A stretch of DNA of 64,000 bases, from positions 13,540,945-13,604,944 of the forward strand of contig NC_087079.1 of assembly GCF_026151205.1 (NCBI RefSeq), written 5' to 3'. The position numbers and the translations under genes are program-made. Shown piece after piece: positions 31,166-47,975 of this stretch (position 1 is its first letter; every line of letters begins with the position of its first letter). The notes below the pieces were generated by a model. The model was not told where the DNA came from. It did not search any database and was given only the letters and a program-made list of their open reading frames with translations. This DNA comes from Bolinopsis microptera (Eukaryota > Ctenophora > Tentaculata > Lobata > Bolinopsidae).

Positions 31166-34100
31166 AATCAACGGAAGTCTTCATATCTGTCAAATAAATG
31201 TCAGTGGGCTATCAAACAGGTCTATTACAGCAATTGATAGATTCAACTTTAAGTTCAAAAATGACATTTTGGCTCTACAGGAAACTTTGTTGGATAACTC
31301 CAAACCCCACTTAAATACCTTTCATAATCTCGACACATTTTCGGTGAACAACAGCAGAGGAGTGTCCACCAGTGTTGCCCCAAGACTTGTTCCACAACAA
31401 ATCAGTGAGCTTCAAGACACAACCACTGATGCGCTTTGGGTCACAGTTAGGTACAATTCAACGGTAGTTATGATAGGTAACATATACGTAAACCACTCCC
31501 TAACCTCTCCAAACAATTTGAGCTCAGCACTAACCAACATCACTAAAGCTCTACAATACTGCTCCAAGCTCAATATCAAAGATATAATAATTATCGGTGA
31601 CTTCAACAGCAGACACATCTCCTGGGGAGATATCATCTCAACCGATCGTGGAAGACAGCTGAACTCATTTATTGGTCAGCATAATCTGACATGCATTACT
31701 CCGAATACCAATACATTTGTCTCCCATAATGGTGGGAGTATCATTGACCTTGCTTTGTTGAAGGGCAAAGTATGTAGGCTATACCAATCGTCCAGTATTG
31801 ACAGTGAAAGTGAACTTTTCACAGGTGCTCCTAATAGAGGTCACTTACCAATCATCCACCAATTCTGTCATGCACAAACTGCTCAAATTGCATCTCCTCT
31901 TCTTTACTGGGACCTTGAAAAAACAGACTGGAATGCTTGGCGTGAATCACTAAACAGGTCCCTTCTCCTTGGAATAACTGGTAGGATCAACTCTTACATA
32001 GACCCTCTAAAGCTGTGGCAAGACTTCAAAAACACTTTATCTGCAATTGGTAATCAGTGGATCCCTCTCAAGAAAGCCAGCATCCACTCAAAACCTTTTT
32101 GGAACTCTCTCCTTACAGACCTCTCACGAACTCTTCAAGCTGCGCAGGAAACGATGAAAACCAGCTACACACCGCTTAACGTCTCCCTCCACAAACAAGC
32201 AAAGGAGGAGTTCTCTAATACCTTGATATCCGAAAAAAACAAATGGATTCATCAAAAACTGGAAAATCTCAATGTTGCACAATCTCAAACATTCTGGAAA
32301 AATTATAAGAAGACATTGACCAATAAGTCTAACGAGTACATGGGAAACCTCATGGATGGTGGCATTCTCCACTCTGACAGAACTCAGAAAGAAAACATCC
32401 TGTACAAATCATTCTTCTCTGGTGAACACATGAATGGAGGCAGTTTTGATCGTATTTTCGAACAGGATATCGATAGCTGCTATGACAACATTATATCCAC
32501 CCAGTTCTCTTCTGACCAACTAGACCCAGTAATTAATGATCACTTGAATGGAAAAATAGGCCTAGAGGAAGTTACCTCGGCACTGAAGGCTCAAAATAGC
32601 AGTGCTAAAAGTTTTGACACTGACGATCTTCATCCAAGAATCCTTAAACATCTGCCTGTGTCAGCTCTTCATATCCTAACAAAACTTTTTGATCTTGTCC
32701 TTGACACTGGTATATGGGTCTGGGACGTATCCAATGTCACTTTCATCAAAAAGGATGGGAAGGATAATTACATGAACCCCTCTGCTTACAGACCAATATC
32801 GATATCATCGTATGTTGGAAAGCTTCTAGAAAAGATCTTGGAACGAAGAATAAAGCTCCATTGTGAACTAGAGGGCTTACTCGACGAAGAACAAGAAGGC
32901 TTTAGACCTCAAAGAAATACTGCAAGGTATCTTTATAAATTAATTGCTACTCTAGATGCATGCAAGAGGAAAAAACTCACTACTTTCCTACTATGTATCG
33001 ACTTTAGTAAAGCATTTGATAGTGTATGGGTGAAAGGCCTGGTTTTCAAGCTCAACAAATACCAAATACAAGGAAAAATCTTGCGGATAATCAATAACTT
33101 CCTGTTATGTCGCAAAGTACGGCTAAGGGTTGACAACAGTCTCGGATTCCAACGCTCATGTGGATGGTTTGGGCTTCCCCAAGGCTCTGTCCTTGCACCT
33201 CTGCTATTTATCCTCTACATCTCGGATATGTTATGTAAGGACCAGCTTCCACTGGAATGCAGCTCTAACTCAAGTCTATTCAAATATGCGGACGATGGAA
33301 GCATAGCAGTATCCCACATGGATCCTATATGTGCTCACCGGATAATGCAGCTGATGTGCAAATACCTTCATGTCTGGTGCAGTAAATGGAAACTAATCCC
33401 GAACTGTGATAAAAACAAAACCGAGTGCATAATGATCGCACCAGCATCCTCAACTGCACCTGATGTCACAACCTTAAGTCCGTTAATTATTGGCAGCAGA
33501 CCCATAACCTATACGTATCAATCAACTGTTCTCGGATTAACAATCGACAACAAGCTCACATTCAAGGGTCACGCAAAATTCAAACTCAAGCAATGCTGGT
33601 TTGCCTGGCACAGGATCACCCAAAACTCCACCCGCCACAGAGGTCTGAATACAAGCTCACTCAGAATGCTCTTCAGAACAGTGGTACTCACAAAACTTCT
33701 ATATGCTGCTCCTATATGGCTAAAAGATAACCTCGACACTTTCAAAGACTTTTATGCCAGGGTCCTCTTGAAGATAAGCGGGGCCACTCACCATCCTCCC
33801 AAAGATTTGACCTCTGTTGCGCTTGGGATTCCACCCCTTGAGATATCCTACAAGATGGTCACTATAAAATTTATAATAAAAGCACTTACAAGTGACCCAT
33901 TTATGCAAGGGCTCATCTTGCAGCTAGAGGAGGCAAAGGCCCACCGATACCAGCACCATATTGACGAGATACGTAAGTTTCTAACGTGGAAAACTGGGTC
34001 CAAAGAACTAAACAGAAGCAAAATAGACCTTCTGACTAGTGTCCAGAACGATGTTGTCAGCTACTCAAAAGAAGAAATAATCCGCTTCATGGAGTTTACT

Positions 34101-34499
34101 TGGAATAAACATCTCCTGCTGAACCCAAGAATAAATCAGAGTGAGGGTCAGATACTGGATAACATTGATGAAAGGAGCAAACGATTATTTCCTCGCTACT
34201 CAAGCAGAAACACGGATACTAAGGTTATGTCTCTCCTACATGGCCATGACATCACCTTTGCAGCCTTCCAGGCAAGGGTAGCCAACAACTGCGACCCTCA
34301 GTGTCCAAATTGTAAGGTATTGGACACCAATTATCACAGACTCTTCTACTGTCCACTGTGCAGCTGCTCTTACAGGGAAACCCTGCAGGACCATTCCTTT
34401 GATGACCAACCATCATGGTCTATCTTAAGAGATGATAGTGATAACAGCATCACTGCCTTCCGCTCTCTAGCACAAATTGCCATTGGTGAACTATCATAA
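31155..34499 (+). CDS. LINE ORF2: endonuclease and reverse transcriptase
   Basis: A 1114-codon protein with an N-terminal APE-type endonuclease (ICQINVSGL, LALQETLL, IIGDFNSRHISWGD, GGSIIDLAL) and a reverse transcriptase (CIDFSKAFDSVWVKG, GLPQGSVLAP, FKYADDGSIAV). The C-terminus has a cysteine-histidine cluster (CPNCKVLDTNYHRLFYCPLC). The YADDG box and the zinc tail fit the I/Jockey/Ingi side of the LINE tree better than CR1. The frame is intact over its full length. It overlaps ORF1 by 11 bases, which suggests translation by termination-reinitiation as proposed for other LINEs. Confidence 0.93.
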   Translation: MITKINGSLHICQINVSGLSNRSITAIDRFNFKFKNDILALQETLLDNSKPHLNTFHNLDTFSVNNSRGVSTSVAPRLVPQQISELQDTTTDALWVTVRYNSTVVMIGNIYVNHSLTSPNNLSSALTNITKALQYCSKLNIKDIIIIGDFNSRHISWGDIISTDRGRQLNSFIGQHNLTCITPNTNTFVSHNGGSIIDLALLKGKVCRLYQSSSIDSESELFTGAPNRGHLPIIHQFCHAQTAQIASPLLYWDLEKTDWNAWRESLNRSLLLGITGRINSYIDPLKLWQDFKNTLSAIGNQWIPLKKASIHSKPFWNSLLTDLSRTLQAAQETMKTSYTPLNVSLHKQAKEEFSNTLISEKNKWIHQKLENLNVAQSQTFWKNYKKTLTNKSNEYMGNLMDGGILHSDRTQKENILYKSFFSGEHMNGGSFDRIFEQDIDSCYDNIISTQFSSDQLDPVINDHLNGKIGLEEVTSALKAQNSSAKSFDTDDLHPRILKHLPVSALHILTKLFDLVLDTGIWVWDVSNVTFIKKDGKDNYMNPSAYRPISISSYVGKLLEKILERRIKLHCELEGLLDEEQEGFRPQRNTARYLYKLIATLDACKRKKLTTFLLCIDFSKAFDSVWVKGLVFKLNKYQIQGKILRIINNFLLCRKVRLRVDNSLGFQRSCGWFGLPQGSVLAPLLFILYISDMLCKDQLPLECSSNSSLFKYADDGSIAVSHMDPICAHRIMQLMCKYLHVWCSKWKLIPNCDKNKTECIMIAPASSTAPDVTTLSPLIIGSRPITYTYQSTVLGLTIDNKLTFKGHAKFKLKQCWFAWHRITQNSTRHRGLNTSSLRMLFRTVVLTKLLYAAPIWLKDNLDTFKDFYARVLLKISGATHHPPKDLTSVALGIPPLEISYKMVTIKFIIKALTSDPFMQGLILQLEEAKAHRYQHHIDEIRKFLTWKTGSKELNRSKIDLLTSVQNDVVSYSKEEIIRFMEFTWNKHLLLNPRINQSEGQILDNIDERSKRLFPRYSSRNTDTKVMSLLHGHDITFAAFQARVANNCDPQCPNCKVLDTNYHRLFYCPLCSCSYRETLQDHSFDDQPSWSILRDDSDNSITAFRSLAQIAIGELS

Positions 34500-34983
34500 A
34501 GATGATTATTATAGTGCTCATCTCTTGTGACATTTATTCTTCTTCAGCCTCTACTACTCACTCTACTGCCTCATCTTCTGAACATCATTATCTTTAGTAT
34601 AGTTGAGGATTCTCAACACCCACTTTCAAGTTGAGTACTCTCGACCCACTTAGTCCACATGCCTTGCAAACTTACAGCACGGTATTTGTAATGGTCTAAG
34701 TTCCTAATATTCGCCAAAGATGGTTCCTCTAGTCAACCGTAGGAGAAGAGAAAGCTCAACAATAAATTAGATGGCTGCATTTTGTTTTCATTTTATTATA
34801 TTAGGTCCTAGTATTTATTCCTATTGTCTTAAAGTTTTAAGAGAACTCACCTTAAATTATTTTGATGCAGTCACTCAGATAAGTTTATATCAGGACAATT
34901 CAATAAAGACACATACTCTGCCCACAATAAGGGGCCATAATTGTTTCAATTATGTAACTGTATAGAATTATTATTATTATTAT

Positions 34984-35350
34984 TTCGAAAAAAAAACCTG
35001 ACGGTTTTTACGCAGCCAAACAAAAAACGGTTTTACACAAACCCTAACCCTAATAATAACCCCAACCACTTAACCCTAACCATAACCCTAAACGATCGAA
35101 TTTGCGTTTCACTAGCCTGTAGACTGTCTCGTAATCCAAGCAGTTTTTGCCCATAACTCTCCACTCTTCAGGGAAGCATTTTAAGGGAGCCATATAAAAA
35201 AATTTGCTTTGTTTGTCAATTATCATATTTTGTTTGATGAATTCTTATTGCATTCTGAGTATTTAGCAGTCAAACACTTTTTTTTCCAATTCATAAGATC
35301 AATACAGAAATTCTACCAATACTCTGAATGAGTTTTGATACAATTATAAA
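34984..35350. other. spacer with degenerate telomere-like repeats
   Basis: Short spacer between the LINE end and the protease stop codon. At 35039-35090 it contains several CCCTAA units separated by AATAA and CCCCAACCACTT interruptions, resembling animal telomeric repeat in a degenerate internal form. The rest is AT-rich and featureless. Confidence 0.6.
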
Positions 35351-39320
<3,970 letters not shown>

Positions 39321-39360
39321 CTCGCCAAATCTAAGTATGAAACATTGACTCGCTATTAGA

Positions 39361-39368
39361 TATTTATA
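39361..39368 (-). promoter_or_regulatory. TATA box of the ShKT protease gene
   Basis: TATAAATA on the minus strand, about 41 bp upstream of the ATG, leaving a very short 5' UTR. Confidence 0.65.
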
Positions 39369-39766
39369 CGGTTCTAAAGAAGGGCTGTAACTCACGCCGA
39401 CCTACAGATGTTCGTCATGCTAATCGATTTTACAAATCTCGATCCAAAGCGGGGGTGTCACAACTGTCACATAATCTAGGGTAACTTTTATTAGTGAGTT
39501 CATTAGAAGAAGTTCTTTTATTCTCATTCGTGCTTATCGAGTTGGTTAGACACAATCACCGTCAATTAAATGAGTTACTCCGTTCCGTTGAACAATGGGA
39601 ACCTCCTCTTGGATTGATGCTAATTAGATATTGTCCGAATAAACTCGCGATTCTCTTGTTTTCCCGCTAATTTAGTGCAGCAGCTTGAGATTATTGCTAA
39701 CTTGCTAAATTCGTTTGCTTCGCCTCCTTGCTCCAATTGTCGGAGAGTAATTCTCATTCTCCGCTC

Positions 39767-39774
39767 TATAAATA
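39767..39774 (+). promoter_or_regulatory. TATA box of the plus-strand protease gene
   Basis: TATAAATA 54 bp upstream of the ATG at 39828. It is the same octamer as the TATA of the divergent neighbour, and about 400 bp of shared sequence lies between the two. Confidence 0.7.
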
Positions 39775-39827
39775 TGGCAGCGCTTGTCCAGTTTTTACAT
39801 CGACTTTGAAAGTTTTTTCTCTTCGTG

Positions 39828-42800
39828 ATGATGATTTTCCTTTTGTTAGCATCCGTGTGTGCAATCTCAGCTGGTAAGTGGACTTAATCATACCTTGTTT
39901 TTTTGTTTTACGTGCCTAAGATATAATATTATCACTTATGATTGCAAGCAAAAATCCCTTAATTTACAGTTGCAGTCTTACTACAAACACAACACAGTTC
40001 TTTTAGAAACTTAAAAATAGATTTCAGAAAATAACTCTATCTAAAACAGTGCTCCTATCCGGTCCCTAACTTCACCCTCTTAGTTCCCAACCGAGGAGTG
40101 CTGGAGTCACCAGGTCTACTCAACGCCGAGTTCAAGAGGTTCTCAGCAGCACAAGGCAGGGACTATGGTCCTGGAGAGATAAGGTACAGACTCAGGGTTT
40201 TTAGGGACAACCTCAAGAAAATAGTGGAGTGTAACGAGAGAGATAGCAGTTATAATTGCGCTGAAAACATGGTTAGTTATAGCACATTTCTTCGTCTTAT
40301 TATCGATGTTATCCCTTCAAAGCTCCAGTTCGTTTTTAAGTATTTTTTGTGAAAATTCACTCACGTGTTGTTTTGAACATAATTCTAAATCTTCCTGTGC
40401 ATTGAGTTGACGGATTACCAAATATTAACCCCCCCCCCCCCCCCAGTTCACAGATCTCTCAGACTCGGAGAGGTCTGCCTACACCGGTCTCCAGAATGTA
40501 ACAGACAACAACTTCTCCTCCGCTCCCCTTCTCTCCAGCAGTGTTGGAGCTCCTGCTGCTAAGGACTGGAGGGATCATAACGCTGTTACTGGAGTTAAAA
40601 ACCAAGGTTGGGTTATTAGCTGCACTTACTCAGGAATGTGATGAATCGTACTTTCAAATTAGCGTTTTTCAAAATATGTTTATTAGAATTATTTGATGAA
40701 ATCACTGTCTAAGGTATTACAATTAATGACGGTATGTTTACCTTCACGATCAAATTCATTCCGCACATAGTTTACAGATTCCTATTTCAGGACAGTGCGG
40801 ATCCTGCTGGACATTCTCTGCTATTGGAGCTATTGAGGGAGCGTACTCTGTTGCCACAAGTCAGTACATTTAAAACTATATCATTTAAAACACTATGATA
40901 TGAAGTGTTACAGAACTGTCCAAGTGATAATTTAGTTTTGATCCTTTGTTAATTTAAATAATAACCTGGAAAACACCCTCCCAAGACTCCAGTAGGACAC
41001 TCCCCAACTGGAGGGTCGCCACCTCTATATAAACCCTTCCAAGACTCACTACCCACCCTCTCTCCTGACTCACTACCCACCCTCCCAAGACTCACTACCC
41101 ACCCTCTCTCCAGGTGTACTGAAGGTGTTCAGTGAACAGGAGCTGCTGGACTGTACCTACGAGACCATGTACCCAGGATACGATGGTTGTGGTGGAGGCT
41201 GGTACTACGACTCCTTCAACTATGTGAAGGAGAGTGCCCGTCTGGCACGTGAAGCTAACTACCCGTACCGTGCTGATGATGGGGACTGTAAGATGGGAGG
41301 TGTCACTAATGATCTGGGAACTGCCAGACTTACCAGCTACGTTCAGGTTTGTTTTTGGGGGGGGGGGGGGGGGGGCCTTGTTTTATTGGTGTGTTAGTTG
41401 AGAGATATCTGTTAACCAAGCTTCGTATCATCATTTAAAAAGCTTGATAAGACTTTTCCGAGCGTTTGAATAATGACCCTCATTAATACCAAAATTTATT
41501 GTTAACTAATTGTCGGACAGGTTGATAAAGGTGATGATGCCCTAGCTGGTGCTCTAGCTATCTCCCCTGTATCAGTTGCTATGCTCTCTAACGGAGATTT
41601 CTACAGCTACAGCTCTGGTACGTCAAATTATTGATTACTAATTTCTATCCCAGTTTGTAAATGATAATATTATTAAATGACTTGTGCCAACTGGTCTACA
41701 ATGTCGGAGACTCCCCTCCCTAAATGCTGCACTGTAACACTGTAACACTGTGACACTGTAACACTGTAACACTGTAACACTGTAACACTATAACACTGTT
41801 ACAACACTGTAACACTGTAACACTGTGACACTGTAACACTGTTACAACACTGTAACACTATAACACTGTTACAACACTTTAACACTGTAACACGGTGACA
41901 CTGTGACACTGTGACACTGTAACACTGTTACAACACTGTAACACTGTAACACTGTAACACGGTTACAACACTGTAACACTTGCACTGTGACACTGTAACA
42001 CTTTAACACTGTAACACTTGCACTGTGACACTGTAACACTGTAACATTGTAACACTTGCACTGTGACACTGTAACATTGTAACACTGTTACAACACTGTA
42101 ACACTGTAACACTGTAACACGGTTACAACACTGTAACACTGTAACACGGTTACAACACTGTAACACTGTAACACTTGCACTGTGACACTGTAACACTGTA
42201 ACACTTGCACTGTGACACTGTAACACTATAACACTATAACACTGTAACACTGTAACACTGTTACGACACTGTAACACTGTTACAACACTGTAGCACTGCA
42301 ACACTGTAACACTGCAACACTGCAACACTGTAACACTGTAACACTATGACACTGTAACACTGTATAACTGTACCACTGTACCAATGTAACACTGTAACAC
42401 TGTGACACTGTAACACTGATGTATTGTCAGGTATCTACACTGGAGTAGGTGATTGTCAGTGTAACTGGTCTCCCAACCACGCTCTCACTGCTGTAGCGTA
42501 CGGAACTAACTTCTTCGTTATCAAGAACAGCTGGGGAAAAACATGGGGTACGTACATAACAACATAACACTAGATAAAACTACATTATAACACTAGATAA
42601 CACTGTACTAGTTTCTATTTTATCTAGTACTTTATGCTATTGCCCATCTAATTGATGATATGGTCAATCTTTTAATAAATGAAGTTGGATTCTGGCTCAC
42701 AATATATTATTATCAGCGCTAACTCCACACATCTACTAATTATATCTATTCCACATCTACTAATATCTACTCCACATCTACTAATATCTATTCCACATCT

Positions 42801-43542
42801 ACTAATATCTACTCCACATCTACTAATATCTATTCCACATCTACTAATATCTACTCCACATCTACTAATATCTACTCCACATCTACTAATATCTACTCCA
42901 CATCTACTAATATCTACTCCACATCTACTAATATCTACTCCACATCTACTAATATCTACTCCACATCTACTAATATCTATTCCACATCTACTAATATCTA
43001 CTCCACATCTACTAATATCTACTCCACATCTACTAATATCTACTCCACATCTACTAATATCTACTCCACATCTACTAATATCTACTCCACATCTACTAAT
43101 ATCTACTCCACATCTACTAATATCCTAGTTTCCTAAAACAAGCTGTTCAGGTGACGGAGGTTTCATTAAGATCTCCCGAGGTCTGAGAAACAGTGTGTGT
43201 AGAGCAGGAGACTTTGCTTACTATCCCATCTTCTCTGCTGACGGTTCTGAACCTACCCTTCCTCCCACTGATGCACCCGTCACTACTGAGGTAATTAGTT
43301 AATTACATTGCGAAATAATTGATTTACTAATTAGCTCAGAGCTCATTCAAATGTATTATTAGTAATAAAGTATGTGTTATTATCAGCTCTACCACATTAC
43401 AATATTATTATGTAATAATAAATATAAACCTCTCTTGATTCCTTCTATCCCCCAGGTTGGGCCTACTGATGATAACGATGGATGTCCCAGTGGAACAACA
43501 AGATGTCCTGACGGCTCCTGCAAACATGTCCACATGTGCTAG
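39828..43542 (+). CDS. papain-family cysteine protease with short Cys-rich tail
   Basis: Secreted cathepsin L-like protease of about 378 residues in nine exons: 39828-39873, 40084-40271, 40447-40606, 40791-40859, 41114-41346, 41521-41617, 42431-42547, 43151-43290, 43456-43542. A signal peptide (MMIFLLLASVCAISA) precedes an I29-type propeptide (RYRLRVFRDNLKKIVECN, FTDLSDSE) and a peptidase domain with GQCGSCWTFSA (Cys), NHALTAVAYG (His) and VIKNSWGKTWG (Asn), so the catalytic set is complete. The tail has a Pro/Thr linker and a small cysteine module, CPSGTTRCPDGSCKHVHMC, which resembles half of an LDL-receptor A repeat. Sequence and exon pattern show it is a paralogue of the divergent ShKT protease. 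AATAAA is at 43769-43774. Confidence 0.93.
41043..41113 (+). repeat. tandem repeat forming the polypyrimidine tract of exon 5
   Basis: Repeats of GACTCACTACCCACCCT with CTCTCC or CCCAA spacers run directly into the CTCTCTCCAG acceptor of the plus-strand protease exon at 41114. Confidence 0.75.
41737..42416 (+). repeat. CACTGTAA minisatellite in protease intron 6
   Basis: About 680 bp of 8- to 10-bp units of the type ACACTGTA with variants (ACACTTGCACTGTGAC, ACACTGTTACA). It fills most of the intron between exons 41521-41617 and 42431-42547. A degenerate array of the same word occurs at 52392-52540 in RMND5. Confidence 0.95.
42739..43126 (+). repeat. 21-bp minisatellite in protease intron 7
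   Basis: About 19 nearly identical copies of a 21-bp unit, CCACATCTACTAATATCTAC plus one base, with C/T variation at one position. Because 21 is a multiple of three it stays open as a repeated seven-residue frame, but it lies between two clear exons and is intronic. Confidence 0.95.
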
Positions 43543-43768
43543 ACAAGTAATGAACAAGAGTCTGACCAAGATAACAAGATCCTTGATGTGATGTGAGCTT
43601 GATAGTATCTACTTTGTGATTATTTGTTCATATTATTATTCTTGTTGCTGTAAAACTGTTTCATTGTGCAGGGCCAATCAAAATGTGCAGTCGTTTCCTT
43701 AACTTCATCGCGATAATATGTCTATGCTATTATGGTAATTGTACTGTGAAGTATAAAAATAATTGCAA

Positions 43769-43774
43769 AATAAA
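43769..43774 (+). terminator. polyadenylation signal of the plus-strand protease
   Basis: AATAAA 227 bases after the stop codon. Confidence 0.6.
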
Positions 43775-43920
43775 CCAAATGCCCAGTAATCATATAGAGA
43801 ATGTAAATAGTATCAGTTACACACACGAGTAAGCATTTCTCCACGTAAAACACACCACTATAACACTACAGTACATATTTTAGTGGTAACTAATACCACT
43901 GAAGAATACAGTCCATTCAG

Positions 43921-43985
43921 CCAATCAGAGTCCAGAACGGTAGATGAGAACCAATCAGAGTCTAGAACGGTAGATGAGAACCAAT
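43921..43985 (+). promoter_or_regulatory. triple CCAAT array in 30-bp repeats
   Basis: CCAAT occurs at 43921, 43951 and 43981, exactly 30 bp apart, within a tandem repeat (CCAATCAGAG...ACGGTAGATGAGAA). It lies 170-235 bp upstream of the SDR-like gene start. NF-Y is the usual CCAAT-binding factor; its binding here is inference. Confidence 0.6.
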
Positions 43986-44155
43986 GAGGACGCTCCAACT
44001 ACTTTGACAGTAGTATTGTGATTTAGGGAGATTGCCCCCTTCTTTTGATATAGAGTACTCTCTCACTCTGTTTCTATTGCATTTTTCTAGTTTAACGCTA
44101 GAATTTTCTAGTTCTTTTACTTTCTCACTTTCTTTCATCTGCTCTGTGTCTCACC

Positions 44156-46088
<1,933 letters not shown>

Positions 46089-47510
46089 TATTTAACTAGT
46101 TAAAATAGAGCTCTATATTTATTATTTATTAATAATATAATAATGATTATAATCATGATCAACGTTAATTTCAACGTCTGTGGCTGTATTAGTGCGTGAT
46201 ATTATTTCAGTTTATAAAACACAGTCCACTATTCATGACATGATAAGCATACGGTATTATTTAATCTGGTATTCCTGCTAGGGTTTTAGTGGAAGTTGTG
46301 AAATGTGAAATGTGAAATGTTAAATGTGAAATGTGAAATGTTTTCTTCATTCGTTGGTAATTTTGAATCCAGGTTATATCTTATAGCTATAATACAACTG
46401 TATTTATGATTTATGTATACAACATCTTGTTTTAATTTGAAGAAAATTGATCACAAATAAAGAGTTAATGACGTTTCAATTGTATATTTAAGAGCTGAAC
46501 AGAGCACAGTAACTTGCAGTTAATTTGGGCTGCAGTAGGAGGTAATCTCACACATGGAGTTTAGCCTAAACTTTGGGTACCTAAACTGTTTAGGGTACCT
46601 AAACTGTTTAGATACTGCTCCGTGATCACACGTGACTCTGCTCCGTGATCACGCGTGACTCTGAGCCAGTAGGATCAGTTTTCAAGCAATGAAGTTATAA
46701 CTGCCCACCAGTTGTCAACTGTTTCAGCTTCTAGAGTGCCCCGCCCCTTCTCTGGCCCCTTGAAGAAACAGTTTAATGCTTGAAAATGCTTGATTTACCA
46801 TAAATATATGGTTCGGTAACATTTCAGTAATGTTGTCATCAACAAAATTTTTCGTCTAACACTTATTTTAATTCGGACATTCCAACAGCCATAATTGTTA
46901 CACGGGTGTAACCAGCCAATTACAGGAAGCCGAAGGATTTGAATATACATATAATGTTCACACAATTTTTAGATTGGAATAACTAAATTAAAAGAAATGA
47001 AAGCATTTAATTGGACAAATTAAACAAAGGATAATTTTTAATCTCTACTCTATAATAATCGATAATACATTTATGTTTTCATTTCATTTCAATGTTCTAA
47101 AACGGGTTAATGTTATGACAACCGGTTAAGTTCGCAAAGCAAATCCCTGAAAACAGACTAATCCCATGATACGTATCAGAGAAAGTAGATCCTCGTCTCC
47201 AAATTAGTAACCAGGCAGCCATAGGAAGAACATAGTAAATTTTAGTAGGACCTGAAGGTTTGATATCGATTAAGGTGGTTTAACTTCAATTCACTGCACT
47301 CGTGTAGTTTATCTGTTTATTAATACGAGAAATGTTACAAGCCAGAGAGTAGAGACGATTCACTGGTGTGATGACCAGTAATATTTACACTAATAAACAA
47401 TCTGATAATTGTAAATCAGCAAACTGAATTAACGATAACTATACTATTCATAATTATCGAATATTACCAAAATTAACTTACCGGTTAATGCTCCTCCTAA
47501 CTTCGGTTCT
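46089..47510. other. intergenic spacer, no gene seen
   Basis: AT-rich. It contains a GAAATGT tandem at 46297-46340, two copies of a GTACCTAAACTGTTTAG unit at about 46575-46608, and a two-copy CTGCTCCGTGATCAC repeat at 46615-46660. AATAAA at 46457 probably ends the SDR-like transcript. I see no exons. Confidence 0.55.
46457..46462 (+). terminator. polyadenylation signal of the SDR-like gene
   Basis: AATAAA about 370 bases after the stop codon; no closer canonical signal is seen. Confidence 0.45.
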
Positions 47511-47937
47511 CTAGCTGCTGTCATCTTCCTCTACTTGCATAGGATGATTTATCTTGAAATGATCTATAACATCCTCTGTGATCCTGGAACCGACAAAACG
47601 ATCTGAAAATCAATAACTTAGTTAATTGCATAAAATGAATTATTCCACGTGCAATAACGTAGTTATAATAAATACAAATATGGTTTTTTTACTTTTTACT
47701 CAACATGCACTTACCCATCATGTTCGAAGCATTTTTTACTATCATGTTCCAAGCATCCTTTACTTCAGCAAGTTTCTCGGCGGTCAGTGTTTGGTTAAAA
47801 TAGGTCTGATCATAGAGTATGTCCCAAATACTGTGAGTAAACTCACAATCATCCTTTTCTTCCTCCTCTTCTTCTTCAGCAGGACACCCAGAATCCACTT
47901 CTGAGACATTACCAGTTCTGTCCTGACTCAGGATGCT
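47511..47937 (-). CDS. unrecognised acidic protein, two C-terminal exons
   Basis: Two exons join cleanly: about 47715-47937 (acceptor near GGGAG, donor GTAAGT at 47709-47714) and 47511-47602 (acceptor TTTTCAG, stop TAG). The reading continues in phase across the junction as NASNMM|DRFVGSRITEDVIDHF. Features are an acidic run (PAEEEEEEEKDD) and LTAEKLAEVKDAWNMIVKN, which faintly recalls the first helix of globins but is too short to claim. The 5' part was not found. It could be a separate gene or later exons of the pentraxin gene upstream on the same strand, but the phases I tried did not connect. Confidence 0.45.
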
Positions 47938-47975
47938 CTCCCAGGTAATAAAACAAAAGTTTTTTTTAAATAAAA

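Larger units (their letters stand above)
26331..34983 (+). mobile_element. I/Jockey-like LINE interrupted by a copia fossil
   Basis: Plus-strand LINE in two pieces: 26331-26513, then 28970-34983 after the interruption. The 88 bp at 26426-26513 are repeated at 28970-29057, so the ORF1 sequence resumes with an overlap. ORF1 has a PHD-like finger and zinc knuckles; ORF2 is an endonuclease-RT and overlaps ORF1. No poly(A) is present; the element may end at the (ATT)n run at 34964-34983, as I-type elements often end in short tandem repeats. The 5' end is uncertain. Confidence 0.85.

Noticed and set aside
41869-42328. Minus-strand frames with repeated LQCYSVTV-like units
   Set aside because: Antisense translation of the CACTGTAA minisatellite in protease intron 6.
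42679-43128. Plus-strand frame of repeated TPHLLIS units, 149 codons
   Set aside because: Product of the 21-bp minisatellite lying between two well-supported protease exons with splice sites on each side.
47715-47800. Globin gene exon
   Set aside because: LTAEKLAEVKDAWN resembles a globin A helix, but no proximal or distal histidine region or further globin exons were found.
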